Positions 36,981 through 64,000 of a stretch of 64,000 nt of DNA are shown here, piece by piece (the first letter of the stretch is position 1; each line of letters starts with the position of its first letter). Source of the DNA: Maea johnstoni (Eukaryota > Annelida > Polychaeta > Spionida > Magelonidae); the NCBI GenBank assembly GCA_963942565.1, contig OZ012687.1, forward strand, positions 5,785,428-5,849,427, read 5' to 3'. The translations under genes and the position numbers were made by a program. The notes beneath the pieces are model-generated. The model was not told the DNA's origin and did not search any database. It worked only from the letters and a program-made list of their open reading frames with translations.

Positions 36981-38097
36981 ATTGGTTGTTCTAGTTCATC
37001 ATTGCTATTCATATGTATGTTTTTCTATGTAAAACATGAATGTATGTAATACCATAGGGTAATTGATTTAAACCTTTACCCATCCAGGATATATCAAAGG
37101 TTGTTAAGTTAACCCATACTTTGCCAATGCTCCTTAAGATCATACATTCAACACTTTGCCAGCCAGAATTAATAAAGGGTTGTCTTATTAGCATATTAAT
37201 GGTCAGAGCATCTGAAGACCATTCATTTAACCCTTTACCCACCAAGCATATTTTAACGGTTCTTAAGTATACTCATTCATGACCAATGGACCTTCAAATA
37301 AATCATTCAACCTTTTGCAACCCAGAATATGTTAAGGGTTATTGGATTTACCCATTCATGGCCAGAGCATCTGATGACCATTCATAAGCCTCTACTCACC
37401 AAAAATGTATTAAAAGTTGTTAAATTAACCCATTCATGACCAGAACACCTTAGCATTCATTTAACCAACCATTATTTATGGATTATTTCATTATTTTTTT
37501 AATCAAATGTATGTGTTCCATTGTAAAATTTTATAAACAAGATTTATTGAAATGAAAATTAGAATGATTTGTTTAAATAAAGTAAAGATGAAGTTTCACG
37601 CGCACACACACTCACATGTTTGTTTCTTCAAGTTGATCAATGCTATTATATGGAAGTATTATGTAAAGCATGAAGGTAAGTACATAATATTTTTATCAGA
37701 CAACGGTTTGTTAATCCATTCATAGCCAGGAAACCTTAAGATCACTCATTTAACCCTGAGCAATGTCAATGGTTCAGGAAGGGTTTTAATGTTTTGAGTT
37801 GTGAGGGTAGTTTGATTGTGTTTTATTTTATTCGCTGCCTCCATACTATGGCAAAGCGATCAATGCCATGCGCTGCGCGTTAAATAACGCGCATTAAACC
37901 TTGGAAAAAACGCGCGCAAAAACTTCTTTTACGCGCGTTTAATAAGAACTCGAACGCGCGTAACTGATACGACCAATCAGATGATCGCTGCAGGTTCGCA
38001 ACTGCATATCTTAAAAAAATTTACGCGCGTAAAGTCTGCATTAACAAGTACACACTTCTTGTAGCGCGCGGTTTTAACAATTTGAACGCGCATAAAA
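36587..38097. repeat. Left arm of a large inverted repeat
   Basis: The reverse complement matches 38231-39747 across the whole arm. For example, the two arms hold identical 78-codon frames on opposite strands at 37009-37245 and 39086-39322. Small indels and scattered substitutions separate the arms. Each arm includes a (CA)n run and a row of diverged roughly 95-bp units around 'ttaacccattcatg'. The end nearest the centre is rich in ACGCGCG words. Confidence 0.93.
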
Positions 38098-38230
38098 TGA
38101 CCATTAAACCTCTCATCTCCCTCTTATGTCATCTCTTGAAAGGTCCTTTGTGTGTGCAGGCCGGCATTGACCCCGAATGTCGGCCAGTAGCAATATCTAG
38201 CCAGTTCCTATTGGCCGATAACTGTTACGT
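38098..38230. other. Spacer of the large inverted repeat
   Basis: About 133 bases of unpaired, unique-looking sequence between the arms. No ORF or known motif was seen. Confidence 0.7.
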
Positions 38231-39350
38231 TTTACACGCGCGTTCAAATTGTTAAAACCGCGCGCTACAAGAAGTGTGTACTTGTTAATGCAGACTTTAC
38301 GCGCGTAATTTTTTTTTAAGATATGCAGTTGCGAACCTGCAGCGATCATCTGATTGGTCGTATCAGTTACGCGCGTTCGAGTTCTTATTAAACGCGCGTA
38401 AAAGAAGTTTTTGCGCGCGTTTTTTCCAAGGTTTAACGCGCGTTATTTAACGCGAAGCGCATGGCATTGATCGCTTGCCATAGTATGGAGGCAGCGAATA
38501 AAACAAAACACAATCAAACTACCCTCACAACTCAAAACATTAAAACCCTTCCTGAACCATTGGCATTGCTCAGGGTTAAATGAGTGATCTTAAGGTTTCC
38601 TGGCTATGAATGGATTAATAAACCTTTGTCTGATAAAAATATTATGTACTTACCTTCATGCTTTACATAATACTTCCATATAATAGCATTGATCAACTTG
38701 AAGAAACAAACATGTGAGTGTGTGTGCGCGTGAAACTTCATCTTTACTTTATTTAAACAAATCATTCTAATTTTCATTTCAATAAATCTTGTTTATAAAA
38801 TTTTACAATGGAACACATACATTTGATTAAAAAAATAATGAAATAATCCATAAATAATGGTTGGTTAAATGAATGCTAAGGTGTTCTGGTCATGAATGGG
38901 TTAATTTAACAACTTTTAATACATTTTTGGTGAGTAGAGGCTTAAATGAATGGTCATCAGATGCTCTGGCCATGAATGGGTAAATCCAATAACCCTTAAC
39001 ATATTCTGGGTTGCAAAAGGTTGAATGATTTATTTGAAGGTCCATTGGTCATGAATGAGTATACTTAAGAACCGTTAAAATATGCTTGGTGGGTAAAGGG
39101 TTAAATGAATGGTCTTCAGATGCTCTGACCATTAATATGCTAATAAGACAACCCTTTATTAATTCTGGCTGGCAAAGTGTTGAATGTATGATCTTAAGGA
39201 GCATTGGCAAAGTATGGGTTAACTTAACAACCTTTGATATATCCTGGATGGGTAAAGGTTTAAATCAATTACCCTATGGTATTACATACATTCATGTTTT
39301 ACATAGAAAAACATACATATGAATAGCAATGATGAACTAGAACAACCAAT

Positions 39351-39395
<45 letters not shown>

Positions 39396-39747
39396 AATAC
39401 AAAACCAATTATATTGCATTTACACATTCCACCAAAAGAGCGCAAATATACTGCTTTACTTTAAGAATTTATGAAGATCACAGAACGATGACAAAATAAA
39501 CTTAAATTGTTACTAAAAAGGATTAATCATTTCAAGTCTGTAGTTATTTTTTCAATGTTAAAGGTGCGCGTATTTAGGTGACTGGATCTACGGCATAAAG
39601 TGCCATCCGAAACATACGAAAAAAGCAAGGAAAAAAAACTATTCCAGCACCCCCATCGAGATTCGCTCTGGTTATGACTGCTCTACAACTCAGAATGCAA
39701 ACCTGCCTAACCATTACGCCAACTTGCTTTTCGATATTTATAATCAT
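38231..39747. repeat. Right arm of the large inverted repeat, ending at the assembly gap
   Basis: Mirror of 36587-38097. It stops exactly where the N run begins, so its true outer limit is unknown. Confidence 0.93.
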
Positions 39748-39947
39748 NNNNNNNNNNNNNNNNNNNNNNNNNNNNNNNNNNNNNNNNNNNNNNNNNNNNN
39801 NNNNNNNNNNNNNNNNNNNNNNNNNNNNNNNNNNNNNNNNNNNNNNNNNNNNNNNNNNNNNNNNNNNNNNNNNNNNNNNNNNNNNNNNNNNNNNNNNNNN
39901 NNNNNNNNNNNNNNNNNNNNNNNNNNNNNNNNNNNNNNNNNNNNNNN
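39748..39947. other. Assembly gap of 200 N
   Basis: Exactly 200 N bases, a round number that suggests a gap of unknown size. ORFs across it are meaningless. Confidence 1.
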
Positions 39948-40658
39948 GTGATAACAGTGTACTGTTTTTTACTTAACCCATCACATGTGATCACGATCAG
40001 TAAATTAAGATTTGGCATGTTCTGGTAACTGCTTCATCGCCCAAATTTTGGATGCGATAAATTAACCTGGTCTACAATATTCAAAAATAGTTGCTACCAT
40101 TTCTTAAGCCATTTTTCACTTATCTTGATTGTCCATATCCACATGGACATCTGGACGTATCTGCAATAGATCTCAAAAAAGTCTTTTTAGATTTTACAGG
40201 GATTATTTCTTATGGCAATTACATGAATTGATGACATTTTGGTCAGCTTCAATTAATTTTTAATGTCGTTTGGGGACATTTGGATCAAAATCCCTATGCT
40301 GGTCCAGACTAGCTTGTCTGCAAGATATCTTAAAAACTGCTGTATGAAAGCCTTTTACATTTTCAGGGATCCTTTCTTATGGTATTCCCCAATGTCAGAT
40401 TTAGACTTTGATTAACTTTGATATATTTTAAGGTTCATTTGAAAGGATTTTGAGATCAAATTTCTTTTACTGGAGTACCTTATATTGAAACATTACTCCA
40501 ACAAAATATACTTTTTAGATGAATCAATTTATTTGCAACATTTAGATCATTTTAGGTGAATTGACTTTTTTGCAACAATTGTGTCCTTTTAGATGCATCA
40601 ACTTTTTTGCAACAAAGCATTCGCTGTAGTATGATATATATTATATATATATATATAA

Positions 40659-40717
<59 letters not shown>

Positions 40718-41283
40718 GGGTGCTCTTGGGGTGTAACACAATTTATAGGGTAGGCAAAGTGGGTCTCATCTTAGATGGCAGTCCTGGGAGTCCTCATGGA
40801 TCTTACTTCAGACTAATACCAGGGCATGCTCAGTACAATGTGTTCCATTGGTTTATCATAACTTTTTTCTGCCAGATTGTGGCTTAGTTGTGACTTGCTA
40901 GTGGCATGTGTCCTGACTGTGATTGGAACCTGGACAGTGACGAGAGACAGTGAGCAGTCAATGGCAATGCCATAGAACACTTGGCCATCAGATTAGGCCC
41001 CCTTTTAATTGGAAGGTAATTGATTGCCAGATGATGATGATCTTGCGATTCCTTCCATTTTCCTTGGAAGGCCAGCTGTAAGATGGGGAGGGGATGATGA
41101 TAGAGAAATTCTTTTTGCTGGCAACTTGTAATCTTAAGATGGGGAGAGAATGATATTGAGAAATTTCCTTTCACTTGGATCTTGAGATCTCTTCCATGGT
41201 GATTGGAAGGTCATCTGTAAGATGGGGATAGGATGATAATAGAGAAATCCCTTTTGCTTGAATCTTGAGATCCTTTCCACTTT

Positions 41284-42203
41284 TAATTCTGTGTGTATAA
41301 GACTCATGTTTTTACATAGGACGCACTGCCTCAAACTGAGGCATTAGAAATCTAGGTTATTTTACATTGAGTCCTCAGGCCTCACGGTGATCCTAAATCG
41401 ATGACCCGGGGCGCCATCTACTTATAGATGATGTAACTATGTTAGGCCGACTTTCTCACTATTCGCCCCGCACCTATTCTTACTATTCCACCCCACAAAA
41501 AGCTTAAACCTGACAATATGCACAACCAACGGGGCGTTCCATGAAGCTGAAAAGGGGGTTTGCACTATACACAAAGCTAAAATCTATACATCATCTTAAA
41601 CGTCTGAACTAGGGATGCATCTTATGTACGGGTGCGTCTTATACGGTTGAGTTTAGATCCCAGTCAGATTTGAGCGTTCCAGGCATGCTTTGCAGTCTAA
41701 TGACGTCACTGTCAATATGGGTGCTCGGCATGTCCTCGATATAGTTCTACCTAGTCCTTTCAGATAAATTTCGCGATTAAATGGCTATCGTTCACAAACT
41801 TAAATATTATCTTTGGCAGCGGTATGTACACATATATTGTTCACAGAAGTTTGGAAAATATTCCTTTCGTTTTTATTGAGATCTTTCACCACAAATGTGC
41901 TCGACAATGCATGTCGTAGCAGTCGCGGTAGACCAAGCTGGTGTGCCGCAGATGCGAAAACTATGTGACTTGTTTTTCAAAAATTGGATTAAAAAGACTT
42001 CATTTCAAAATGAATATTATGGCCAAACATATAAAGAAAATTTGTTTGTTTGTCAATATTGTCTTTTATGTGCCATTATGAAACTAAGTGTAGCTTTATA
42101 TGAGCTTTGACCTTCCCGCGTTGATCTAATACCGCAAAGCATGCCAGGAATGCTCAAATCTGACTGGGATCTAAACTCAACCGTCTTATACATGCAAAAT
42201 TAC
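41284..42203. mobile_element. GTGTATAAGAC-family MITE with nested MULE-type MITE (block B)
   Basis: Counterpart of 28484-29396. The nested element is 41645-42182, with the same 9-bp duplication GTCTTATAC at 41636-41644 and 42183-42191. Its presence in both blocks dates the nesting before the split of the two copies. Confidence 0.8.
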
Positions 42204-43414
42204 TGTAATTTGAGGGCCAGCTTTAAGATGTCAAGAATGGGGGTATGGTGATAAAGAAATTTCCTTTTGGAAAAGGTTTTATAGTTAAGACTCCAGAAAT
42301 ATAGGTAATTTCTGGAGATGATTACATTGTGTCAAAACAAAATTCCTAACATGCATTTTTGTCTCTCCCTACAATGTTTTGTTGCCAGATAACAATGATG
42401 TACAATTGGGAATGATTTGGAATGATTTTATTCCTCAAAATTTCTGATTTAATATTCACTATTTGCCAAATTATAATTGAAGCATAAGAAGCATTTATAA
42501 AACTTCTTGTCTAAAATTGGATGTTATTTGGATGAATATGTGCCATATATGATGAATATTCTCTTCCATGTATTTATTTCTTATCCTTTCTTCTAGATAG
42601 GATAGAATAAGTGTTAATCTAAGTGTTATTAAGAATTACTAAGTAACACTGGGTAAATTTTGCAGTATCATGTTATAATTTTAATGTGACAAATACAAAA
42701 ATGAAAAGGTATTGTGAAAAGTCAGTTCAAGTATATGGAAAATGTGTTGCCATGTGGTTATATGTATATGCAATGAGTTATATATTGTTCCTGTTTGTAT
42801 ATACTCCAGACAATTGTTGTATTAAGGTGTAATCCTTATGAATTTGTTGATTAATGTGGTCATGAAAAATATTTTGCCTACATTTGTAAGATTTGTAAAT
42901 AAATATTGCTTAACTCTGGTAAAGTATTTAATAGTTGTTCTGTGACCTTAGTCCCCTCTACAGCTTAACTGTTCCAAGGCTACTTTCATTCAAAGAACAA
43001 GGACACCAATGCCCCCCCCCCCCCCCTCCCCTCAATGAGAACCCATGCGCCAGGGGTTCAATCATTTTTCCGGGAGTTTTGCATCATTTTGTATTGGCCA
43101 AATTAGCCCAAGCAATTTTGAAGGATGATTTAGAGATCGCTAAATTTACTTGAAAAGTTTATCTATATTTACAAATCCATTTCGTTATCATTATACCAAT
43201 TATAATGTAGATGGGACCAGTCTTGTTTAGATGTCAGGTTATAATTTCAACTCGAGAGGGTTTAAGGCATATTTTATCATCTTTCCAGGAAGAGACCTCT
43301 TTGCAGTACATCAATATGGTTATTGTTATCATTTCATTGAAGACAGTTTATTGTGGATATACCTTTTTGATACCAATGTCTCTTAAGGTCAATCGAAACA
43401 TCTTGTATCTTGAT

Positions 43415-43627
43415 TACTGTAAATCACTTAAGTATAGCGGGAACAATAAGATAGCGATAATAGCGCTCTGCCCATATGCGCTATGATAAAATCCCCGTCT
43501 TTATTAGATTCTTAATTGAACTTGCTGCTGCTGTTCCCGTTCACCGCTATACTTAGATCACGTCATCCAAGGCAGTATCGTTATTGCGCTATATAATGTT
43601 CACGCCATATTTAAGTGATTTACAGTA
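43415..43627. mobile_element. 213-bp MITE with TA target, present only in block B
   Basis: Starts TACTGTAAATCACTTAAGTA and ends with the inverted form (TTAAGTGATTTACAGTA); the inverted repeat is about 21 bp with one mismatch. Inner 'tatagcgggaaca' and 'tgttcccgttcaccgctata' extend the pairing. Block A shows the uninterrupted site (cttgataatctgagat). TA duplication suits a Tc1/mariner-type element. It falls in the 3' UTR of the PAN gene. Confidence 0.8.
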
Positions 43628-43834
43628 TCTTAGATTTCCATAAACGCTCAATGCTGCTGCTACAATCTAAACATGACTGATTGGGAATCAATTCCTTGTA
43701 TGTATCTAGTCTATCCACCCCAAATGTGAACATAGCAATTACATCCCAATAGCTAGGTAAGGCTGTCCACATTTTTGAGAAGTGCTCAATGACTGATTGA
43801 TTGAGAAGCAATCAACCTCTTGGCCCAACTCAGT

Positions 43835-59856
<16,022 letters not shown>

Positions 59857-60056
59857 TTCGCATCTGAAGGTTGGAGAGATGTCTAAGTTTGACGCGGTAT
59901 GAATTGTACACTGTTGGTAAATGGCTTATGCATTGAGTGGCATTGATTATCTGACCAAGGCCATGGCAACTTGACGTCACATTTATGCATTACATCCCAT
60001 CATTCATAAACAAACAGACACACACATATTCACATATGTAGCTACATACCCACATA

Positions 60057-60300
60057 CATACATGCATACATACATACATACATACATACATTCATACCTA
60101 CATACATACATACCTACATACATAGATACATATAAACATACATACATACATACATATAAACATACATACATACATACATAAAACATACATACAAACACAC
60201 ATACATACATACACACATATACCCATACAAACATACATACATACATACATACATTCAAACATACATACATACATACATACATATATACATACATACATTC
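60057..60300. repeat. (ACAT)n microsatellite upstream of the PAN gene
   Basis: Imperfect CATA tetranucleotides, 200 bases upstream of the signal-peptide exon on the minus strand. Cys-Met-Tyr-Val ORFs are shadows. Confidence 0.95.
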
Positions 60301-62182
60301 AGATGAATAAACACAATGGGTGAGTTCAAGTACCGCGTTAACACAAAATGTAACTCCGGCGTCAGTGTTAAAATGGGCTTTTAAACGCATTACTTGAACT
60401 CCATGAAAAATGTTTGCGTTAATGCGAAGCTGTGTGTTAAATTTCGCGTTAAAAACAATTGCAACAGGAAATGTTATCGTTGATCTGAACTTACTGTTAA
60501 GGGAACCCCTCTTCCCATATACTTCGTAAAGGTAGAAAAACTGACGTCTGAATATCCCACATTGACTACGACCACACTTTTTGTAAAAAAAAAATCGAAA
60601 ACCTCATGAGCTGTATGCGAAACTTGCTGAAAACATGGTTCAGATTGCATGTGCAACTGAAAAGCGGCACATTTCACTGACATTTCGACAATGGTTTTTG
60701 GTGGTGTCAATATCGATTGTACGTATATGAGCTGTTTGATTGACACCTACCTCAAGTCAAATTCACATTTGCCTAACAGTTAATCATTAAAAACAAACGA
60801 TGTTGTAATATATACAATCTTTTTAATACCTTCCCAATTTTTTCATTGTTGATAGGGACAATTTGCAGGGAATAAGTAACATCAGTAGAACCACAGCTCT
60901 GAATCAAACAGTGAATTTTGGGTCCTTATCATAGTAGAATATTCATCCCAACTTCCGTCAAAATATGAACTATTTATATTACATGTGTGAGATTTAAGAT
61001 GTTGCATTGAATCAAACCATAGGGGCAGTGGACAGGTTATTTCCTCCTAATTACTATTTTGTTTTTTGATAGCCATACTTGGGTACTAACAGATTCTGTA
61101 ACCAGTTAACACATTTCGTTAACAATTGAACGATTAAACAAGTTTATGATAATTCATTTTAACTTAATCATTCACAAACTATACTTTATATACACATCCA
61201 TTTTAAATTATTGACCTATCATCGTGTTCATAGATTGTTATGTTTTATACTAGACATTCAATTGCTTCTTGTAAATTTCACGGTCTAGGAATTATCTGAG
61301 TAACATGGATAGCCATTATCATATTTCTCCAAAATGTTAGTATTTCTAATAAATTAACTTACTTGTCAAGACAAGCTCTCTTCCTAGGGGGCACGGTAAC
61401 ATTCATGGAACATTCCAGGGATATTCGCCTGAACATTCGAAAATGATCCCCTCATAGTTCATGCAGTGGAAGCACTCAATAATAGTTCAGTTTTTATGAT
61501 ATAGGAAATATCTTGATCTGACGTTTATATATTGTCAAATCTGAACATTACAGGAATTTTCAGACCTGGAGCTTGCAGGAATGTTCATTATAGGTGCATG
61601 ACATTCTGATCAAAGTAGAACATTCATATCTCATCAAATAAGAATGTTGGGACCTGAACGTTTCTTAAATGTTCATAATTGGTCCAGAATATTCCGACCT
61701 AAATTGAACATTCATACAACATTCGGGTAATATATGTGCCCACTGGGTTATCAGTACTATATTTTCTTTAGAAGTGCCACCCATTCATCAAATTTATCAC
61801 ATAGGCGCCTAAACTACGATGCCTTTCATGCTAAACTGGCAGGTCTGTCAATCTCAGTCCCCTTCTTCCTCACGCGCACTATCACGATTGTAATGGACAG
61901 GTCAACATTGATTATATATTGGTGAATTCATGTGCTATTTTCAGTGGTAATTGTTATTTGAATGTATATTGTGTATGTGTGATTGACTAGTTGGGTCACA
62001 GGGCAATTGACCTTAGGTAGGATTTCTGTCAATAGGTGGCAGCACCGGTCATTGTTGGAATGCCATTGTCAGTAGTTTAGATGTTTCAGGGTAGTATGTC
62101 ACCGGTGTATTCTTTGTTTGGAAGCCATGTTTTTCTCTGTCAAGAAAGTTTATGAGATGGAAAAGATATAAGAGTACACTAT
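60301..62182. other. Non-coding region upstream of the PAN gene
   Basis: No gene was recognised. About 61381-61748 has facing ends 'ctagggggcac' and 'gtgcccactggg' and a body of many 'gaacattc' words, which resembles a degenerate MITE. The PAN gene promoter should be just right of 59856; I see no clear TATA box. Confidence 0.45.
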
Positions 62183-62189
62183 GTATTGC

Positions 62190-62477
62190 CTTAGAAGACC
62201 AAACACATGGAATGGAAACCAGCCGGTCAACCTGAACATGCTAGCCTCAACCAGTGTCTACTAATAGTCGCTAATAGGTGCTCTGGGCACCCCCAGCAGG
62301 TGGTGGAGATAAGGTTTCTCTGTAATGTAATCGATGCAAGAGCCCTGATTGGTCCTTGTTCCCACGTGACCTCGCCCTGCTGCCTTATCTGGTAGTCCTG
62401 GCATGAGGCCAGCATGTAACTATAGGGCATATAGTAATTGGTCTCTCGTTACATATCCATTCTTTTCTTAATCCAAG
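62190..62477. mobile_element. 288-bp non-autonomous element with 7-bp target duplication, copy 2
   Basis: Nearly identical with 30812-31098 from CTTAGAAGACC to TTAATCCAAG. Flanked by GTATTGC at 62183-62189 and 62478-62484, a different target from copy 1, so this is true transposition and not local duplication. Confidence 0.85.
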
Positions 62478-62484
62478 GTATTGC

Positions 62485-63166
62485 ATGTAAAAACCTTAAT
62501 GATCTAAAGGATGAATAGTTCTACAATACTTGTAGACTTTCTTTAAGGGGTAACTTGGAGTATTTATTGATATTTTTGACTTTGTAATGATATGACAGAT
62601 AACTTGACTGTTTTCACTGACACTGGTCAGTTAGCTTGCTATTTAGATCACATGTTATTGTAAAGCATATGGATAGATCAGTTCTAGTCAGTAGCATTAA
62701 TTGTCAATGACAATCATTATGATTGATCATGCTTTAGTAAATACATATTTTGGATGTTATCTGATAATATTGTACTTTGAGTGATAATGATGATGATGAT
62801 GATGATGATACTGATGATTAAGATGAATATATTGTAAGACATTGTGTTTTCTGTTTGTTTATAGGTTGAACCATACTCGTTAGATACTCGTCACATTCTC
62901 GTCATATACTGGTTGTATACGTCATTGGTATTTATTGTCGACACATTGGTGTCATATTCGTCATGCCAATGAAATAGAGATATGATATGGAACTATGTCA
63001 ATAAACATGCGTTCAACATTACTCAGCTCTACTAGTTGTTTTTGAGTACATCTCTCCATTGTCGCACAGGGTTCTCTACAACGATATTTGTCTAAATCTA
63101 ATTTAATAATTGCTCCCCAGGAAAATTGCCAAACGTGTTCTTTATATTATTAAACGTTTGTATCGT
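62485..63166. other. Non-coding stretch
   Basis: Contains a short (GAT)n run near 62790-62810 and several 'actcgt/cgtcatat' words around 62870-62960 followed by 'caataaacatgcg'. No ORF was recognised. Confidence 0.5.
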
Positions 63167-63177
63167 TGATGAGAGAA

Positions 63178-63485
63178 CCCTGCAAGGGGCACAACTTACG
63201 GTGTGCAATGGGAGTTGGCTCCTCCCGGGGCACCCTGCTCGCCTTATAAAAGAACGGGGATGTGTGAATCTGTCTATGGGTACCCTGCATCTAAAAGATC
63301 CCTTGGTCCTCTTTGGATCTGAAGGCTCTGCTCTTACTCTCCCTCTTTTTCTTCTTTCACCTAGAATGATCATGCTTTGTCATTGTTCATCAACAGTGAC
63401 AAAGGACCAATTTTTGCTGATATTTTATGGCACTAAATGACCTTTGTGTGTCCATGCGCCTTTAAAAACCTATTAATTCATTCAC
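63178..63485 (+). mobile_element. SINE with ATTC-rich tail and 11-bp target duplication
   Basis: Flanked by TGATGAGAGAA at 63167-63177 and 63486-63496. The 3' end ('gacaaaggacca', 'ttatggcactaaatgacc', 'tttgtgtg', 'attcattcac') recurs inverted at 34330-34450 and about 46455-46570. Variable-length duplication and a short-repeat tail fit LINE-mobilised retroposition. I see no clear A/B box, so it may be 5' truncated. Confidence 0.75.
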
Positions 63486-63496
63486 TGATGAGAGAA

Positions 63497-64000
63497 GCGA
63501 TATAAGTGATCTTAGGTATCTGTTAACATATCAAAATTGCGACATTTCCATACACTGTATGATCTCCATATTTTCATTAACCCTTGCACTCCTTTTATTT
63601 CTGATTTCAAATCTATCTCAGTATGTGTTTAAGTTCAAGTGTGAAAATCTACTGTCCATATTGACTTTCATATGTTCCTCTCATATACATTAGATAGGTC
63701 TCCTATTAACTCGATTTTAATAACTTTCATTTTCCCAAATCAATTTTTATTCTTGACACTATAAGATTATGGTATCACATTAATTTTGCCCGTAGAATTC
63801 CTCCTTTGGTTGCGAAAGGTGGGTTGTACTGTACGCATACTGTGAAAATAAATGTGTTTTTTTGTGTCAATCTATTATACTTAATCATGGATTTTTTTCT
63901 AATAGCTTGTTCAACCATGCGGGAAAAAATACCCTTCTCTGGATGTGAATAATTCCAAGGGGTCTCTCAGTTGCAGGGACACCATGCATGTAGAGAGCAC
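63497..64000. other. Non-coding window end
   Basis: AT-rich sequence with 'ttaacccttgcactcc' at about 63577 and 'gaaaataaatgtg' at about 63843. No gene was recognised. Confidence 0.5.

Noticed and set aside
37009-39322. The identical 78-codon frames in the two inverted-repeat arms as a conserved protein
   Set aside because: They are the same DNA present twice; the peptide has no domain, and the region is built of diverged 'ttaaccc' units.
60004-60390. Cys/Met/Tyr/Val-rich 128-codon ORF
   Set aside because: Shadow of the (ACAT)n microsatellite.

Overview
This is about 64 kb of intron-rich, AT-rich animal DNA. It is full of microsatellites (TA, CT, ATT, GAT, TAG, ACAT), short non-autonomous DNA transposons and SINEs. 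The host proteins (an NR2C/TR2-TR4 nuclear receptor, KLHL12, and a secreted protein with repeated domains and a PAN-like tail) and the repeat style suggest a marine invertebrate deuterostome. An echinoderm is the best guess, but that is inference and no sequence here proves it.

Layout. (1) 1-4000, + strand: the last six exons of an NR2C orphan receptor gene, covering the ligand-binding domain; its 5' part lies outside the window. (2) 4000-18470: about 14 kb without a recognisable coding gene, holding several MITE families, including a nested stack at 13295-15806, and a promoter-like site near 12180 that could be the KLHL12 first exon. (3) 18471-26784, + strand: a complete KLHL12 coding region in 11 exons (564 aa when spliced), with a 3' UTR probably running to about 30.1 kb. 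(4) 43835-59856, - strand: a nine-exon gene for a 542-aa secreted protein. It has a signal peptide, a module repeated at least three times around the motif GG-x-hydrophobic-x-YNE-x-x-x-R-x-W, and a C-terminal cysteine-rich PAN-like region. All splice phases agree along the model. It faces KLHL12 tail to tail.

The middle of the window has an unusual architecture. The block 27094-34633 (KLHL12 3' UTR plus the last two exons of the PAN gene) occurs again, nearly identical and in the same orientation, at 39948-46768. Between the copies lie a large inverted repeat (arms of about 1.5 kb, 36587-38097 and 38231-39747) and a 200-base N gap. The two blocks differ by clean presence or absence of transposons. 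I think they are most likely two alleles placed in tandem by the assembler, but a real tandem duplication is not excluded.

No rRNA gene, CRISPR array, bacterial operon or reverse-transcriptase ORF was seen. The most unusual observations are the in-frame triplicated 5' splice site in KLHL12, a 64-bp array with splice-site-like signals in every unit, the modular secreted protein, polymorphic transposon insertions with clear target-site duplications, and a CpG-richer island with two CRE and two CCAAT sites inside a 103-bp direct repeat.
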